Of a stretch of DNA of 64,000 bases, positions 25,876-35,500 are shown one piece after another (the first letter of the stretch is position 1; the number at the start of each line of letters is the position of its first letter). Made by a program: the position numbers and the translations under genes. Origin of the DNA: Rhodococcus sp. IEGM 1381 (GTDB lineage Bacteria; Actinomycetota; Actinomycetes; Mycobacteriales; Mycobacteriaceae); NCBI RefSeq assembly GCF_030056795.1, contig NZ_JASHKQ010000001.1:868001-932000 (forward strand). Direction: 5' to 3'. The notes beneath the pieces were generated by a model. The model was not told where the DNA came from. It did no database searches and was given only the letters and a program-made list of their open reading frames with translations.

Positions 25876-26005
25876 CGAACGACGGAGCACCGGTCTGAGC
25901 GGCGCCGACCCGCGCGGCTACGAAACCTTTTACGTCGAGCACGAATCGAGCGGATGCCGCACCGATATCGACACAGACGCAGAACTGGTTATGCGATGAC
26001 ACCCT

Positions 26006-27442
26006 CTATTCGATGCGGCGCGGTGCCATCGGCGGTGACGCCATGTCGCAGTGCGGTGGGCAGTTCGACGTGTCGCCGGTACCGCGGATCAGTACTGCCG
26101 CGATGACGGCACCGATCAGCAACAGTCCGGCACACAGCAGCATCGCTGTGTGGAAGCCGGCCGAGAACACCTCTGGCGCAGAGTAATCGGAGCCGGCGAT
26201 ACCGGCGAGGGCAGGCAACGCAGCCACGGCCAGTAGTTGGCTGGTGCGGGCCACGGCATTGTTGACCCCCGACGCGATGCCGGCGCGGTCGGTGGACACC
26301 GCACCCAGTACGGCTGCGGTCAGTGGGGCGACGAGCGCGGACAGGCCGAGACCGAACACGATGACCGCAGGCAGAATGTCCGTGACATAACTGGATCCGG
26401 GACCGATGCGCAGCATCAGCAGCAACCCGAGAGCCGACAGCAGCGGCCCGACCGTCATCGGAATTCGTGGTCCGATGCGCCCGGCCAGTCGGCCTGCGCG
26501 GGCAGACAGTACGAGCATCAGGGCTGTGATCGGCAGCGTCGACATGCCGGCCGCGATCGGTGAGTAGCCCACGGCGAACTGCAACTGCAACACCAGAAGG
26601 AAGAACACTCCGCCCAGGGCCGCATAGACGGTGAACGTGACGAGGTTGGCCGCCAAGAACACTCGGGAGGCGAACAGTGCCGGCGATACCAATGGATCGT
26701 GCGAGCGGCGCTCGATCACCACGAACACCCCGACTGCGACTACCCCGAGCACCAGCGCCAGGGTGTGCGACTCGATCAACCCGTACGTGAGCAGACCCAG
26801 TGCCGCCGCGACCGTCACCGCGCCCGGCACGTCGAGGCGACCGGACGCGTGCGGATCTCGGCTCTCCGGAACATGTTTCGCGGCAACCGACACGACCACG
26901 ACAGCGAGTGGGATGTTGATCAGGAACACCGCACGCCAGCCGACGGCGTCGACCAACCAGCCGCCGAGCAACGGGCCGATGGCCGACGCGACGCCGCCCA
27001 ATCCCGACCACAGCCCGATAGCCGCTCCCCGATCCTCGGCCTTGATCGAGGCCGAGATCAGCGCGAGAGAACTGGGAGTGAGCAACGCCGCGCCGACGCC
27101 TTGCAGCAGCCGCGCCGCGATCAGCACCTCGATGTTGGGAGCGAGGCCGCACAGCACCGACGCGGCCGTGAACCAGACGGTGCCCCAGACGAACACACGT
27201 CTGCGCCCGAGCCGGTCACCGAGTGAGCCGCCCAACAGAATCAGCGACGCCAGGGCCAGGGTGTAGCCGCTCAGAGTCCATTGCAGACCGGTGACTCCGG
27301 CACCGAGGTCGCGGCCGATCGCAGGCAACGCGATATTGACCACGGTGGCGTCGAGCATCGCCAGAGCCGAACCGAGCACGGTGGCGGCGACGATCCACCG
27401 ACCCCTCGCACTGGAGAGCGGGACTGCCGGGGTGTCGGTCAC
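26006..27442 (-). CDS. DHA2-type MFS transporter
   Basis: A 478-residue exporter with about 14 transmembrane helices. Motifs are DATVVNIALPAIGRDL at the first helix, GGSLGDRLGRRRVF (motif A) and GPLLGGWLVDAVGWRAVFLINIP (motif C region). It resembles EmrB-type multidrug pumps and is of normal length, unlike the pump at 19660. A GTG start at 27442 overlaps the stop of the upstream lipoprotein gene by 4 bases, so the two are co-translated. It is convergent with the Usp gene; the 130 bases between hold no clear terminator. The substrate is unknown. Confidence 0.88.
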   Translation of the reverse strand: MTDTPAVPLSSARGRWIVAATVLGSALAMLDATVVNIALPAIGRDLGAGVTGLQWTLSGYTLALASLILLGGSLGDRLGRRRVFVWGTVWFTAASVLCGLAPNIEVLIAARLLQGVGAALLTPSSLALISASIKAEDRGAAIGLWSGLGGVASAIGPLLGGWLVDAVGWRAVFLINIPLAVVVVSVAAKHVPESRDPHASGRLDVPGAVTVAAALGLLTYGLIESHTLALVLGVVAVGVFVVIERRSHDPLVSPALFASRVFLAANLVTFTVYAALGGVFFLLVLQLQFAVGYSPIAAGMSTLPITALMLVLSARAGRLAGRIGPRIPMTVGPLLSALGLLLMLRIGPGSSYVTDILPAVIVFGLGLSALVAPLTAAVLGAVSTDRAGIASGVNNAVARTSQLLAVAALPALAGIAGSDYSAPEVFSAGFHTAMLLCAGLLLIGAVIAAVLIRGTGDTSNCPPHCDMASPPMAPRRIE

Positions 27443-28044
27443 AATCGTTCGACACAGACGACGAAGTTGCGGGTCTCTTTCTCGTACCCGTAGAGAGCCG
27501 GGTCGGGGCAGTCGTCGACCGAGAAGGTGCCCTGCAGGATCGTCACGACGCGGCGAGTGTCGGCACCGGGGGTGGCGCAGTCGACGCGTTGGGCGAACTC
27601 ACCGACGATGTCCATGCATCCGCCGACAACCCAGTCGATGTCGAGGCACAGGGCTCCCTGCTCGATGTCGAAGTAGGTCTCGTAGTAGTACTGATCGGCG
27701 TCCGCGGGGCATTCGGCCGATGTCGGCGTCTTGGCGAAGACGACGTAGTTGGACTCTGGCGATCCGCAGTTCGCGTTGGCGATGGTGGCCTCGTCGACCG
27801 TTCCGCCGAGGTTCACGCATTCGCCGATCTCCACATCGATGTCGACGCTGCCGCCGTCGTCGATGTCGGGGGTCGGGGCGCTGGTGGTGGTGCGAGGAGC
27901 ACTCGTCGTGGTGGGCGCGATGGTGGCGCCCGAGATGGCGACGGCGGTCCCGGATACTTCCGAGGCGCACCCGGCGAGCATCAGGGCCGTGCACGCCGTC
28001 AGCGCGAGAACGAGAGCGCGGACCGAACGGTTGGATGACGCCAT
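27439..28044 (-). CDS. LppU-like lipoprotein
   Basis: A 201-residue exported lipoprotein. A signal sequence ends in the lipobox LMLAGC (Cys at about 22), so it should be lipidated and anchored on the outer face of the membrane. A Thr/Ser/Pro-rich linker follows, then a domain with paired cysteines (IGECVNLGG, NANCGSPESNYVV, LCLDIDWVVGGCMDI). This pattern recalls mycobacterial LppU, a recollection not checked by alignment. It is coupled to the MFS gene downstream, hinting at a transport-associated role. The ATG at 28044 was chosen because longer reading frames upstream lack a signal sequence start. Confidence 0.75.
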   Translation of the reverse strand: MASSNRSVRALVLALTACTALMLAGCASEVSGTAVAISGATIAPTTTSAPRTTTSAPTPDIDDGGSVDIDVEIGECVNLGGTVDEATIANANCGSPESNYVVFAKTPTSAECPADADQYYYETYFDIEQGALCLDIDWVVGGCMDIVGEFAQRVDCATPGADTRRVVTILQGTFSVDDCPDPALYGYEKETRNFVVCVERL

Positions 28045-28148
28045 GGTGAGTCCTGCCCTCGTGAATTCAACCGTGCTGTGTGCATCGATCGTCTGTGTGT
28101 AGAAAATATCGGACTTGGTTGTCGGCCGCATGAGGCAGGATGATCTGC

Positions 28149-29198
28149 GTGGATCTTCCTCTTGCCGTGCCGGTCGCGCCGATGCTCGCCAAAGCCGCAA
28201 AAGTGGTGCCCGCCCAGCCGGAGGACGGGCCTGCGGTGTGGTCCTACGAGCCGAAATGGGACGGTTTCCGCGCCATCGTCTTCCGCGACGGTGACGAGGT
28301 GGTGCTCGGTTCACGCGGGGGTAAGGACCTGGCCCGCTACTTCCCTGAGTTGGTCGAGGCGGTCAAGGCAGAGTTGCCCGAGAAGATCGTCGTCGACGGC
28401 GAAATCGTCGTTCCCCGGGAGAAGAACGGGTCCACCCGCCTGGATTGGGAGTCCTTGTCGGAGCGAATTCACCCCGCGGCGAGTCGGGTGACGATGCTGG
28501 CGGAGAAGACACCCGCGCAGTTCATCGGATTCGATCTGTTGGCCGTCGGACACGAGGACCTGACGAGCGAGCCGTTCTCGACGCGACGAGCGAGATTGCT
28601 CGACGCGGTCGGCACCGGCGGGCCGAGTTGCTTCGTCACCTCCGCCACCGATGATGCGGCGGTGGCCGAGGATTGGTTCGAGCGGTTCGAGGGTGCCGGG
28701 CTCGACGGTGTGGTGGCCAAGAAGCTCGACGGGCTTTATCTCCCGAACAAGCGTGAGATGATCAAGATCAAGCACGCCCGCACCGCTGACTGCGTGTTGA
28801 TCGGTTATCGTATTCACAAGTCCGGCAACGGTATCGGATCGTTGCTGCTCGGTCTCTACGATGGTGACGATCTCAGGATGATCGGCGGCGCATCGGCGTT
28901 CACCGACAAGCGGCGGCTCGAACTGCTCGAGGAACTCGAACCGCTCCGACTCGGCGAGGACGTCACCTACGACGGTGAAGCGACCCGCTGGAATTCGTCG
29001 AACGACCGCAACTGGATTCCGGTGCGCATCGAGCGGGTCATCGAAGTGGCCTACGACCAGATGGAAGGGGCACGGCTACGGCACGTGGCGCGGTTCCTGC
29101 GCTGGCGACCCGATCGCGAGCCGCGTTCGTGCGCCTACGACCAGCTCGAGGTTCCGGTGCGCTACGACGTTGCCGATGTCATTGCCGGGGGCCGGTAG
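28149..29198 (+). CDS. ligC: ATP-dependent DNA ligase LigC
   Basis: A 349-residue ATP-dependent DNA ligase. The adenylation motif is KWDGFR (the nucleophilic Lys about 30 residues in), followed by VVDGEIVV, FDLLAVG, EGVVAKK-like DGVVAKK and IKIKH, then an OB-fold C-terminus. It closely follows the pattern of M. tuberculosis LigC (Rv3731), which starts with the same DLP and PMLAKA segments. That supports the GTG at 28149, with AGGA at 28137-28140, over the ATG at 28140. It lies two bases before the primase-polymerase gene. The pair is a repair module separate from LigD. Confidence 0.9.
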   Translation: MDLPLAVPVAPMLAKAAKVVPAQPEDGPAVWSYEPKWDGFRAIVFRDGDEVVLGSRGGKDLARYFPELVEAVKAELPEKIVVDGEIVVPREKNGSTRLDWESLSERIHPAASRVTMLAEKTPAQFIGFDLLAVGHEDLTSEPFSTRRARLLDAVGTGGPSCFVTSATDDAAVAEDWFERFEGAGLDGVVAKKLDGLYLPNKREMIKIKHARTADCVLIGYRIHKSGNGIGSLLLGLYDGDDLRMIGGASAFTDKRRLELLEELEPLRLGEDVTYDGEATRWNSSNDRNWIPVRIERVIEVAYDQMEGARLRHVARFLRWRPDREPRSCAYDQLEVPVRYDVADVIAGGR

Positions 29199-29200
29199 TC

Positions 29201-30280
29201 ATGGCCGCGAAAACTCCACCGGCGTTCGTGCAGGCCGGCGAACGTGAAGTGCGAGTATCGAGCCCCGATCGTGTGATCTACGAGGCAACCGAACGCACTC
29301 CGGCGATCACCAAACTCCAGGTGTGCGAGTACTTCGCGGCCGTCGGGGAGCCGCTGATGCGGGCGATCGGAGACCGCCCCACCGCGATGGAGCGATGGCC
29401 CGACGGCTATCGCGAGGGCATGCGATTGGCGCTCGGCCCACAGGACAAGGAGGGCGACGGCTTCTATCAGAAGCGGTTGCCCAAGGGTGCGCCCGAGTGG
29501 ATCGAGACGGTGAAGATCGCGTTCCCCAGCAAGCGCACTGCCGAGGAACTGTGTCCCTCGGAACCGGCTGCGCTGGTGTGGGCGGCTCAGATGGGCACGC
29601 TGACCTTTCACCCGTGGCCGGTGCGGCGGCCGGAGGTGGACCATCCCGACGAGTTGCGTCTCGATCTCGATCCGCAGCCGGGCACTACGTTCGCGGACGC
29701 CCTACGGGTCGCCGATGTGACCCGAGAGCTGTTGGAAGAATTGGGCTTACGTGGCTACCCGAAGACGAGCGGCAATCGGGGCATTCACATCTACGTCCGC
29801 ATCGAGCCGCAATTCACCTTCGAGCAGGTGCGCCACGCGGCCATCGGTCTGGGCCGCGAACTCGAACGCCGCGACGGCGGGGTGACTGTCAACTGGTGGA
29901 AAGAGGAACGCGGAGAACGCATCTTCATCGACTACAACCAGAACAACCGTGACCGGACAATCGCCAGCGCATGGAGTCTGCGGGCTCGACCGGGCGCGCC
30001 CGTCAGTACTCCGATGACGTGGTCGCAGTTGGCCGACGTCACCGATCCGCGTGAATTCAACCTCGTCACAGTGCCGGAACTGGTGCAGGACGGCGACCCG
30101 TGGGCCGATATGGATTCCCAGGCCTACTCGCTCGAACCCCTTCTCCACCTGTGGGAAACACTGCCGGGCGGGGAGCTGAACTTCCCACCCGACTATCCCA
30201 AGATGCCTGGCGAGCCGCCGCGAGTGCAGCCGTCGAAAAAGGTCGCCGAGCATTGGGATGCAGAGGGTAACCGCACCTGA
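29201..30280 (+). CDS. LigD-type primase-polymerase (Prim-PolC-like)
   Basis: A 359-residue stand-alone archaeo-eukaryotic primase domain of the LigD-POL family. Metal residues are in LRLDLDPQPG, the conserved SGNRGIHIYV and a later IFIDYNQNNRDRT. No ligase or phosphoesterase domain is attached. In mycobacteria the LigC neighbour Rv3730c is the corresponding enzyme (Prim-PolC), implicated in gap-filling during base-excision repair. The gene directly follows ligC with a 2-base gap. Confidence 0.9.
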   Translation: MAAKTPPAFVQAGEREVRVSSPDRVIYEATERTPAITKLQVCEYFAAVGEPLMRAIGDRPTAMERWPDGYREGMRLALGPQDKEGDGFYQKRLPKGAPEWIETVKIAFPSKRTAEELCPSEPAALVWAAQMGTLTFHPWPVRRPEVDHPDELRLDLDPQPGTTFADALRVADVTRELLEELGLRGYPKTSGNRGIHIYVRIEPQFTFEQVRHAAIGLGRELERRDGGVTVNWWKEERGERIFIDYNQNNRDRTIASAWSLRARPGAPVSTPMTWSQLADVTDPREFNLVTVPELVQDGDPWADMDSQAYSLEPLLHLWETLPGGELNFPPDYPKMPGEPPRVQPSKKVAEHWDAEGNRT

Positions 30281-30353
30281 TCGCGCGGGCATCCGGCTGC
30301 GTCACCATCGTGGTTGTTCGGACCGGCGCGCTTTGCCTATTGGTGATCGCCGC

Positions 30354-31220
30354 TCACCAGTAGAGGGTTCGATATCGAACGCTTCCCTGAATTCTGCCGA
30401 CCAGGTTGCCGGTCACCCACATCCATGCGCCGCGGCGTCGTCGCGACCAACCCCATGGCCATACGGGGGCGGTTGCGGCGACCACGGCGACGTGAATGGG
30501 AAACCACCACCATTGCCGGCCCGGTGCACCGTGCTGCTTGGCTGCGCGTGCCTCGGCGCATCCGTACTGTGCTGCCTGCGAATAGGATTGGCGCATGCTG
30601 GTCCGAAATCGATATGCCACCGTAGCAGCGGATGCCCAGCCGAAACGGTATCCGGCGGCCTGCACACGCCAACAGAAGTCGACGTCGCTGCCCGCCGTCG
30701 GATACGACTCGTCCCACCCGTCCACAGCGTCGAACACGGTTCTGCGAACCGCGAGATTGCATCCGAAACTCATCGGCAGGTGCCGCCCCAGCACCACCGG
30801 TGCCGAGGGGTCCGGTAGAGCTCGCCACGATGCAACGACGGGGTCGTTCAGCGTGTCCCGCTCGAGCGGGCCGCCGACCAGATCGGCCGACCTCATCGAA
30901 TCCACCAACGACTGAGCCCATTCGGGATGCACCGCGTCGTCCTGATCGCAGTAGGCGATCGTGTCGTATTTCGCAGCCCTCGTACCCACGTTGCGCGCAT
31001 GCGAGGTTCCGGGAAGATCGAACGAGTCGACTACTCTGAGCGACAACTGCTCGCGCGACGGATGGGCTCCGACGTACTCGTGTAGTTCGGGGCTGTTCTC
31101 GTTGTCACTGATGATCACCTCGAGCGCATCGCAGTATGTCTGTTCGGTCAGGGCGGCCAATTGCACCTCGATGTCCGGCAGGGCGTCGAAGGCCGCGATG
31201 ACAACCGACAAACCTTTCAT
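30354..31220 (-). CDS. GT2 family glycosyltransferase coupled to the NRPS
   Basis: A 288-residue inverting GT-A glycosyltransferase. It has LSVVIAAFDAL, the nucleotide-sugar site SDNEN and DQDD in place of DxD, and GSDVDFCWR as the ED-type catalytic loop. The C-terminus has a membrane-proximal hydrophobic segment and ends GNLVGRIQGSVRYRTLYW. The ATG overlaps the NRPS stop (ATGA), so it is the last gene of the NRPS transcript. A paralogue with the same ending is encoded on the other side of the NRPS at 51134. It probably adds a sugar to the peptide or a lipid carrier; the acceptor is inferred only. Confidence 0.85.
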   Translation of the reverse strand: MKGLSVVIAAFDALPDIEVQLAALTEQTYCDALEVIISDNENSPELHEYVGAHPSREQLSLRVVDSFDLPGTSHARNVGTRAAKYDTIAYCDQDDAVHPEWAQSLVDSMRSADLVGGPLERDTLNDPVVASWRALPDPSAPVVLGRHLPMSFGCNLAVRRTVFDAVDGWDESYPTAGSDVDFCWRVQAAGYRFGWASAATVAYRFRTSMRQSYSQAAQYGCAEARAAKQHGAPGRQWWWFPIHVAVVAATAPVWPWGWSRRRRGAWMWVTGNLVGRIQGSVRYRTLYW

Positions 31221-32580
31221 CGCATGTCCTCTCGCAACTCTCCGACTGTGGGGGTGCCGCTGCCGTCCACGACACGGGTCAGCAGGGCGATCATCGCGTC
31301 GGCGACTCGGCGCACAGTCGATTCATCGAACAACGCAACCGGGTACAGGATGTTTCCGGTGACTCCGTTCGGTTCTCGTCCCGATCTGTGTTCGCGCAAG
31401 GTCACCTCCAATTCGTGTTTGGCGACGGTCCCCTCGACCACCACCGGCGAAATCCGGGTACCGCCGATATCGATCCCGTCACCCGTGTCGAGCGCATCCT
31501 GAACGATGAGAGTTGCAGGAAACAGCGGGTTTTCGGCAAGTGAGGCTGTGATGCCCAGTGCGTCCAGGAGAGTCGGTGCCGAAATGTCCGGAGCCGACAG
31601 CGCGGCCGAGAGTTGTTTGCGCACGTGCACCACGAGGTCCGCGAACTCGACGTCGTCCCGCACGTCGAGACGCATCGGTACATCCTCCGAGAAGTTACCG
31701 ACCACGTGCTCCAGATCGGGGTGCGGACGGTTCGAGTTGGCCGTGGCCACGCTCACGTCGCCGTCGCCTGCCACATCGGCGAGCACCACTGCAAACGCGG
31801 CTTGGAAGACCGCGAACGAACCGCTTCCGAGTCGTCCGGCGTAGGCGACCAGATCGCGATGGAGATCGGCACCGATCTCGAGTTCGACCACTGCCCCCTC
31901 CGACTGCCAAGATGCAGGCTTCGGCCGGTCGGTCCGCAGTTGTGGCCGCGGCGATGTCCGTCCGAGGCGCTCGACCCAGTACGCGAGTTGCCTCGTGTAC
32001 TCACTGTTCTCGTCTTCTGTTGAGCCCAGCACGTTCCGACGCCACGCTGCAAAATCACGAAAGCGGATGGCCGGCGGCGGTACGTCGTATGTTCGTCCGG
32101 CGTTTCGTGCTGCAAGTGCGCCCAACATGTCCGCCACGAGCGGACCCATCGATTGTCCGTCCGCGCTGAGGTGATGCACGACGAGCGCCAACACCACGAC
32201 ATCGCTCGAAAGGCGAAAGATGCTCGCCCGCAGCGGAAGTTGGGTCTCGACGTCGAACGGTCGCCAGCCGAAGTCTCTGAGCTCCGCCGCAACTCGGTCG
32301 GTATCGCAATCCACGGCGAGAACCTCGATCCTCGCCGCGTCGGCAGCCACGACGTCGAGGCGATAGCCGTCCGGGCCGGTGGGGTGAAGGGTGCGGAGGG
32401 ATTCGTGCCGTGTGACGACGTCGGCGATGGCTCCTCGCAGAGCGTCGAGGTCGATCGCCGCCTCCAGTCGCACCGCGAAGGGCACGTTCCAGTCACCTGT
32501 TGCGCGTTGGGCCATCGCTACCCGAATTCTTTCCTGCGATGGTGCCAGCCGTACGTCCGGATCGCCGTTCAGACGTACCA
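31217..32580 (-). other. NRPS terminal condensation domain
   Basis: About residues 5240-5690. HHLSADG is intact, so it should be active. The motif that reads VGMFV...LR in the elongation domains is VGNFSEDVPMR here, marking it as a divergent class. Terminal C domains in other NRPSs release the product by attack of an external amine or alcohol or by ring closure; that role is proposed here because no thioesterase or reductase is present. Confidence 0.75.
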
Positions 32581-35500
32581 GAGGAATCGCGTGTTCCGAT
32601 GCCCGCGTTTCGATGTCCGCGGCCACGTCCTCGACCGAGTGGTGATCGAACAGGACGCGAACCGGCACTGCCCTACCCAGTTGTTTCTCGACGAGAGCGA
32701 TCACTCTGGTCGCCCCGAGTGACGTGCCGCCCAGCTCGAAGAAGTTGTCGTCCAACCCGACTCGAGCCGTCGATGTCACCTCCGCGAGCGCGTTCGCGAC
32801 CACCGTCTCCTCGCGCGTCCGGGCGGCGCGGAACGGGCGTTCGGCCATCTCGGGCAACGGCAACCGCGAGCGGTCCACCTTTCCGTTGGCCGTCGTCGGT
32901 ATCGAATCGATCCGAAGAACACGACGCGGAATCATGTACTCGGGGAGCGCACCTCGTAGTCGTCCGGGCAGCGCATCGAGATCGAGGTCTGCGGTGCCGA
33001 CCACGTGAGCGACGAGCCAGGCATCCGCCGTTCCCGAAGCGACGACGCCCACAACGGCCTCGTCCACGTCGTCGTACTTGCGCAACGCCGATTCGATTTC
33101 CCCCGGTTCGATCCGGAAGCCTTGCACCTTGACCTGCCGGTCGGCGCGTGAAATGTAGTCCATCGACCCATCCGTACGCATGCGCACCAAGTCCCCGGTG
33201 CGGTACATCCGCGTCGACGGCGAGTACGGGTCGGCGACGAACGACGTAGCCGTGCGAGCGGGGTCTGCGTGATATCCGCGGGCCAGCTGATCACCGGTCA
33301 CGTACAGCTCGCCGACTGTCGACCGCGGCACCGGCCGAAGCCGTCGATCGAGCACCCGGACTCCCACGGCCGGTTGCGCTGTGCCGATGGGCACGGTCGC
33401 ACCGCTACCGTCGGCATCGATCACCTCATGTCCTGTGACGCTGACAGTGGCCTCGGTCGGTCCGTACAAGTTGTGTACCGCCGCGTTCGACACCGCGGCA
33501 AGGCGACGGCACAGGTCAGCGGGCAGCACCTCGCCGATGCAGAGCACCAGTCGAACCGTCGGGGGAAACGTGGGCCGTTCGAGGAGCATCGCAAGCGATG
33601 TCGGAACCAGGCAGAGCACAGTGACGCCCGAATCGGTGATTGCCTGGGCTGTTGCCGCTGCGTCTCGCTCGGATCCTTCCGGTGCCAGTACGATTCGGGC
33701 CCCGACACCGAGCGCCCACCAGTACTCCCACACCGACAGGTCGAATCCGGCGGGGGTGTGCAGCAGAACGGCGTCGTCCGAGGTCAATCGGTAGCGATGT
33801 TGCATCCACTGCAACTGCGTCGTGACCGCGCGGTGTGGAACGGCCACGCCTTTCGGAACACCTGTAGAACCCGACGTGAAGAGGACGTAGGCAGTATCGA
33901 GCGCACGGGGAACCGGCAGTGCGACCGGCCCGCTCGTGCGGTCACCGACCGCCACCACCTCCAGACCAGCGAAGACTGAATGACTCGATGCGTCGGTCTC
34001 GGCGATCACCACCGCCGGGGCGGCGGCCGCGAGGACAGTTGCCGTGCGCTCGCGATCCGCGGGGTACACCGGGACGTACGCACCACCGGCGGCGACCACC
34101 GCATACAGAGCAACGATCTGGTCGACGCTGCGGGGGAGTGCGACAGCGACCGTCGTGTGCGGACCCACACCGCGGTGTACCAATACCTCGGCAAGTTCTC
34201 GCACGCGCGCGCAGAGCGCGCCGTAGCTGTGTTCGCTGGGTCCGTCCACTATCGCGATCTCAGACGGTTCGAGTGCCGCACGATCGAGAAATGACTGCGG
34301 CAGAACAAGATTCGACTGAGCAACCGACGTAGAGTCGATCAGTGCGAGGGTTTCCCCGACTGCGATGTCCAGGTCGCCGACCGGCGTTGTCGGCGACGCA
34401 ACGAGGCTACGAAGCAGCGAGACGTATCGGGTCGCGATGGTGTCGACGGTTGTGTGGTCGAACACGTCCGTCGAATACGCCAATTGCGCATCGAGACTTC
34501 CGTCGACAGAAGGAGCCAGCGTCAGATGAAGCTCGAACTCGGCCACCGCAGTGTCGGTGTCGACAACGTCGATCGTCAGTCCCGGCAGTTGCAGGTCGAG
34601 TCTGCCGATGTTCTGAAACGACAGGGCGACTTGAAACAGCGGATGGTGTGCGCGGGTGCGCGGCGGGTCGAGCATCGCGACGACTCGATCGAACGGGGTT
34701 TCGGCGTGAGCGAAGGCTGCGAGATCTGTCTCGCGGATCGACTGCAGCACAGCATTTCCCGTAGCAGCGGGATCGACGGCTGCGCGTAACGTCACCATGT
34801 TGACGAACATGCCGACCACCGGGTCGAAACGGTCGTCGCCTCGACCCGACACCGGCGTGCCGATGAGCACATCGGCGTTGTCACCGATCCTCGACAACAG
34901 CACCGCCAATGCCGTGTGCGCGATCATGAACACGCTGGCTCCGGTGGCAGCGCCCCAGTCGCGCATGGCTGCGTGCACGTCCGCATCGACGGAGAACTCC
35001 GTGCGGCTACCGCGTCCCGACATCACCGCAGGTCGAGGGCGGTCGAAGGGGAGATCGACCGCCGCAGGGCCGGCCGCCAGCGTGGACCGCCAGAAACGCT
35101 CTTCCACCGAGACCGGCGCGGAGCCTTCTGCGAGGGTGGCGCGCTGCCACACCGCGAAGTCGATGTAGGTCAGTGCCAGCGGCGGGAAGTCGGGGCGGAG
35201 TCCGGCCGTCCTCGCGGCGTAGGCGAAAGCAAGTTCCTCGGCGAGGCGAACGACCGATACTCCATCCACCGCGATGTGGTGGAAGACCAGCGCGCACAGG
35301 TACTCTCGATCACCGGCATGGCCAGGATCCTCGACGCGCAGCAACTCGGCGCGGACGGGTGGTTCGCGCGTGACGTCGAATTCGGTATCTACCACCAGAC
35401 GCACCAGTTCTGGATACGACTGCGAAGTAGCCGTTCGGGTCAGCAGTGCGCCCGCCGCACAGTCGGGTGGCAGCACTACCTGGTGCGGGCCCTCCTCGGA

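Noticed and set aside
25872-25898. Eight-codon ORF beginning ATGACGAACGAC after the usp gene
   Set aside because: Too short, and no independent evidence of translation.
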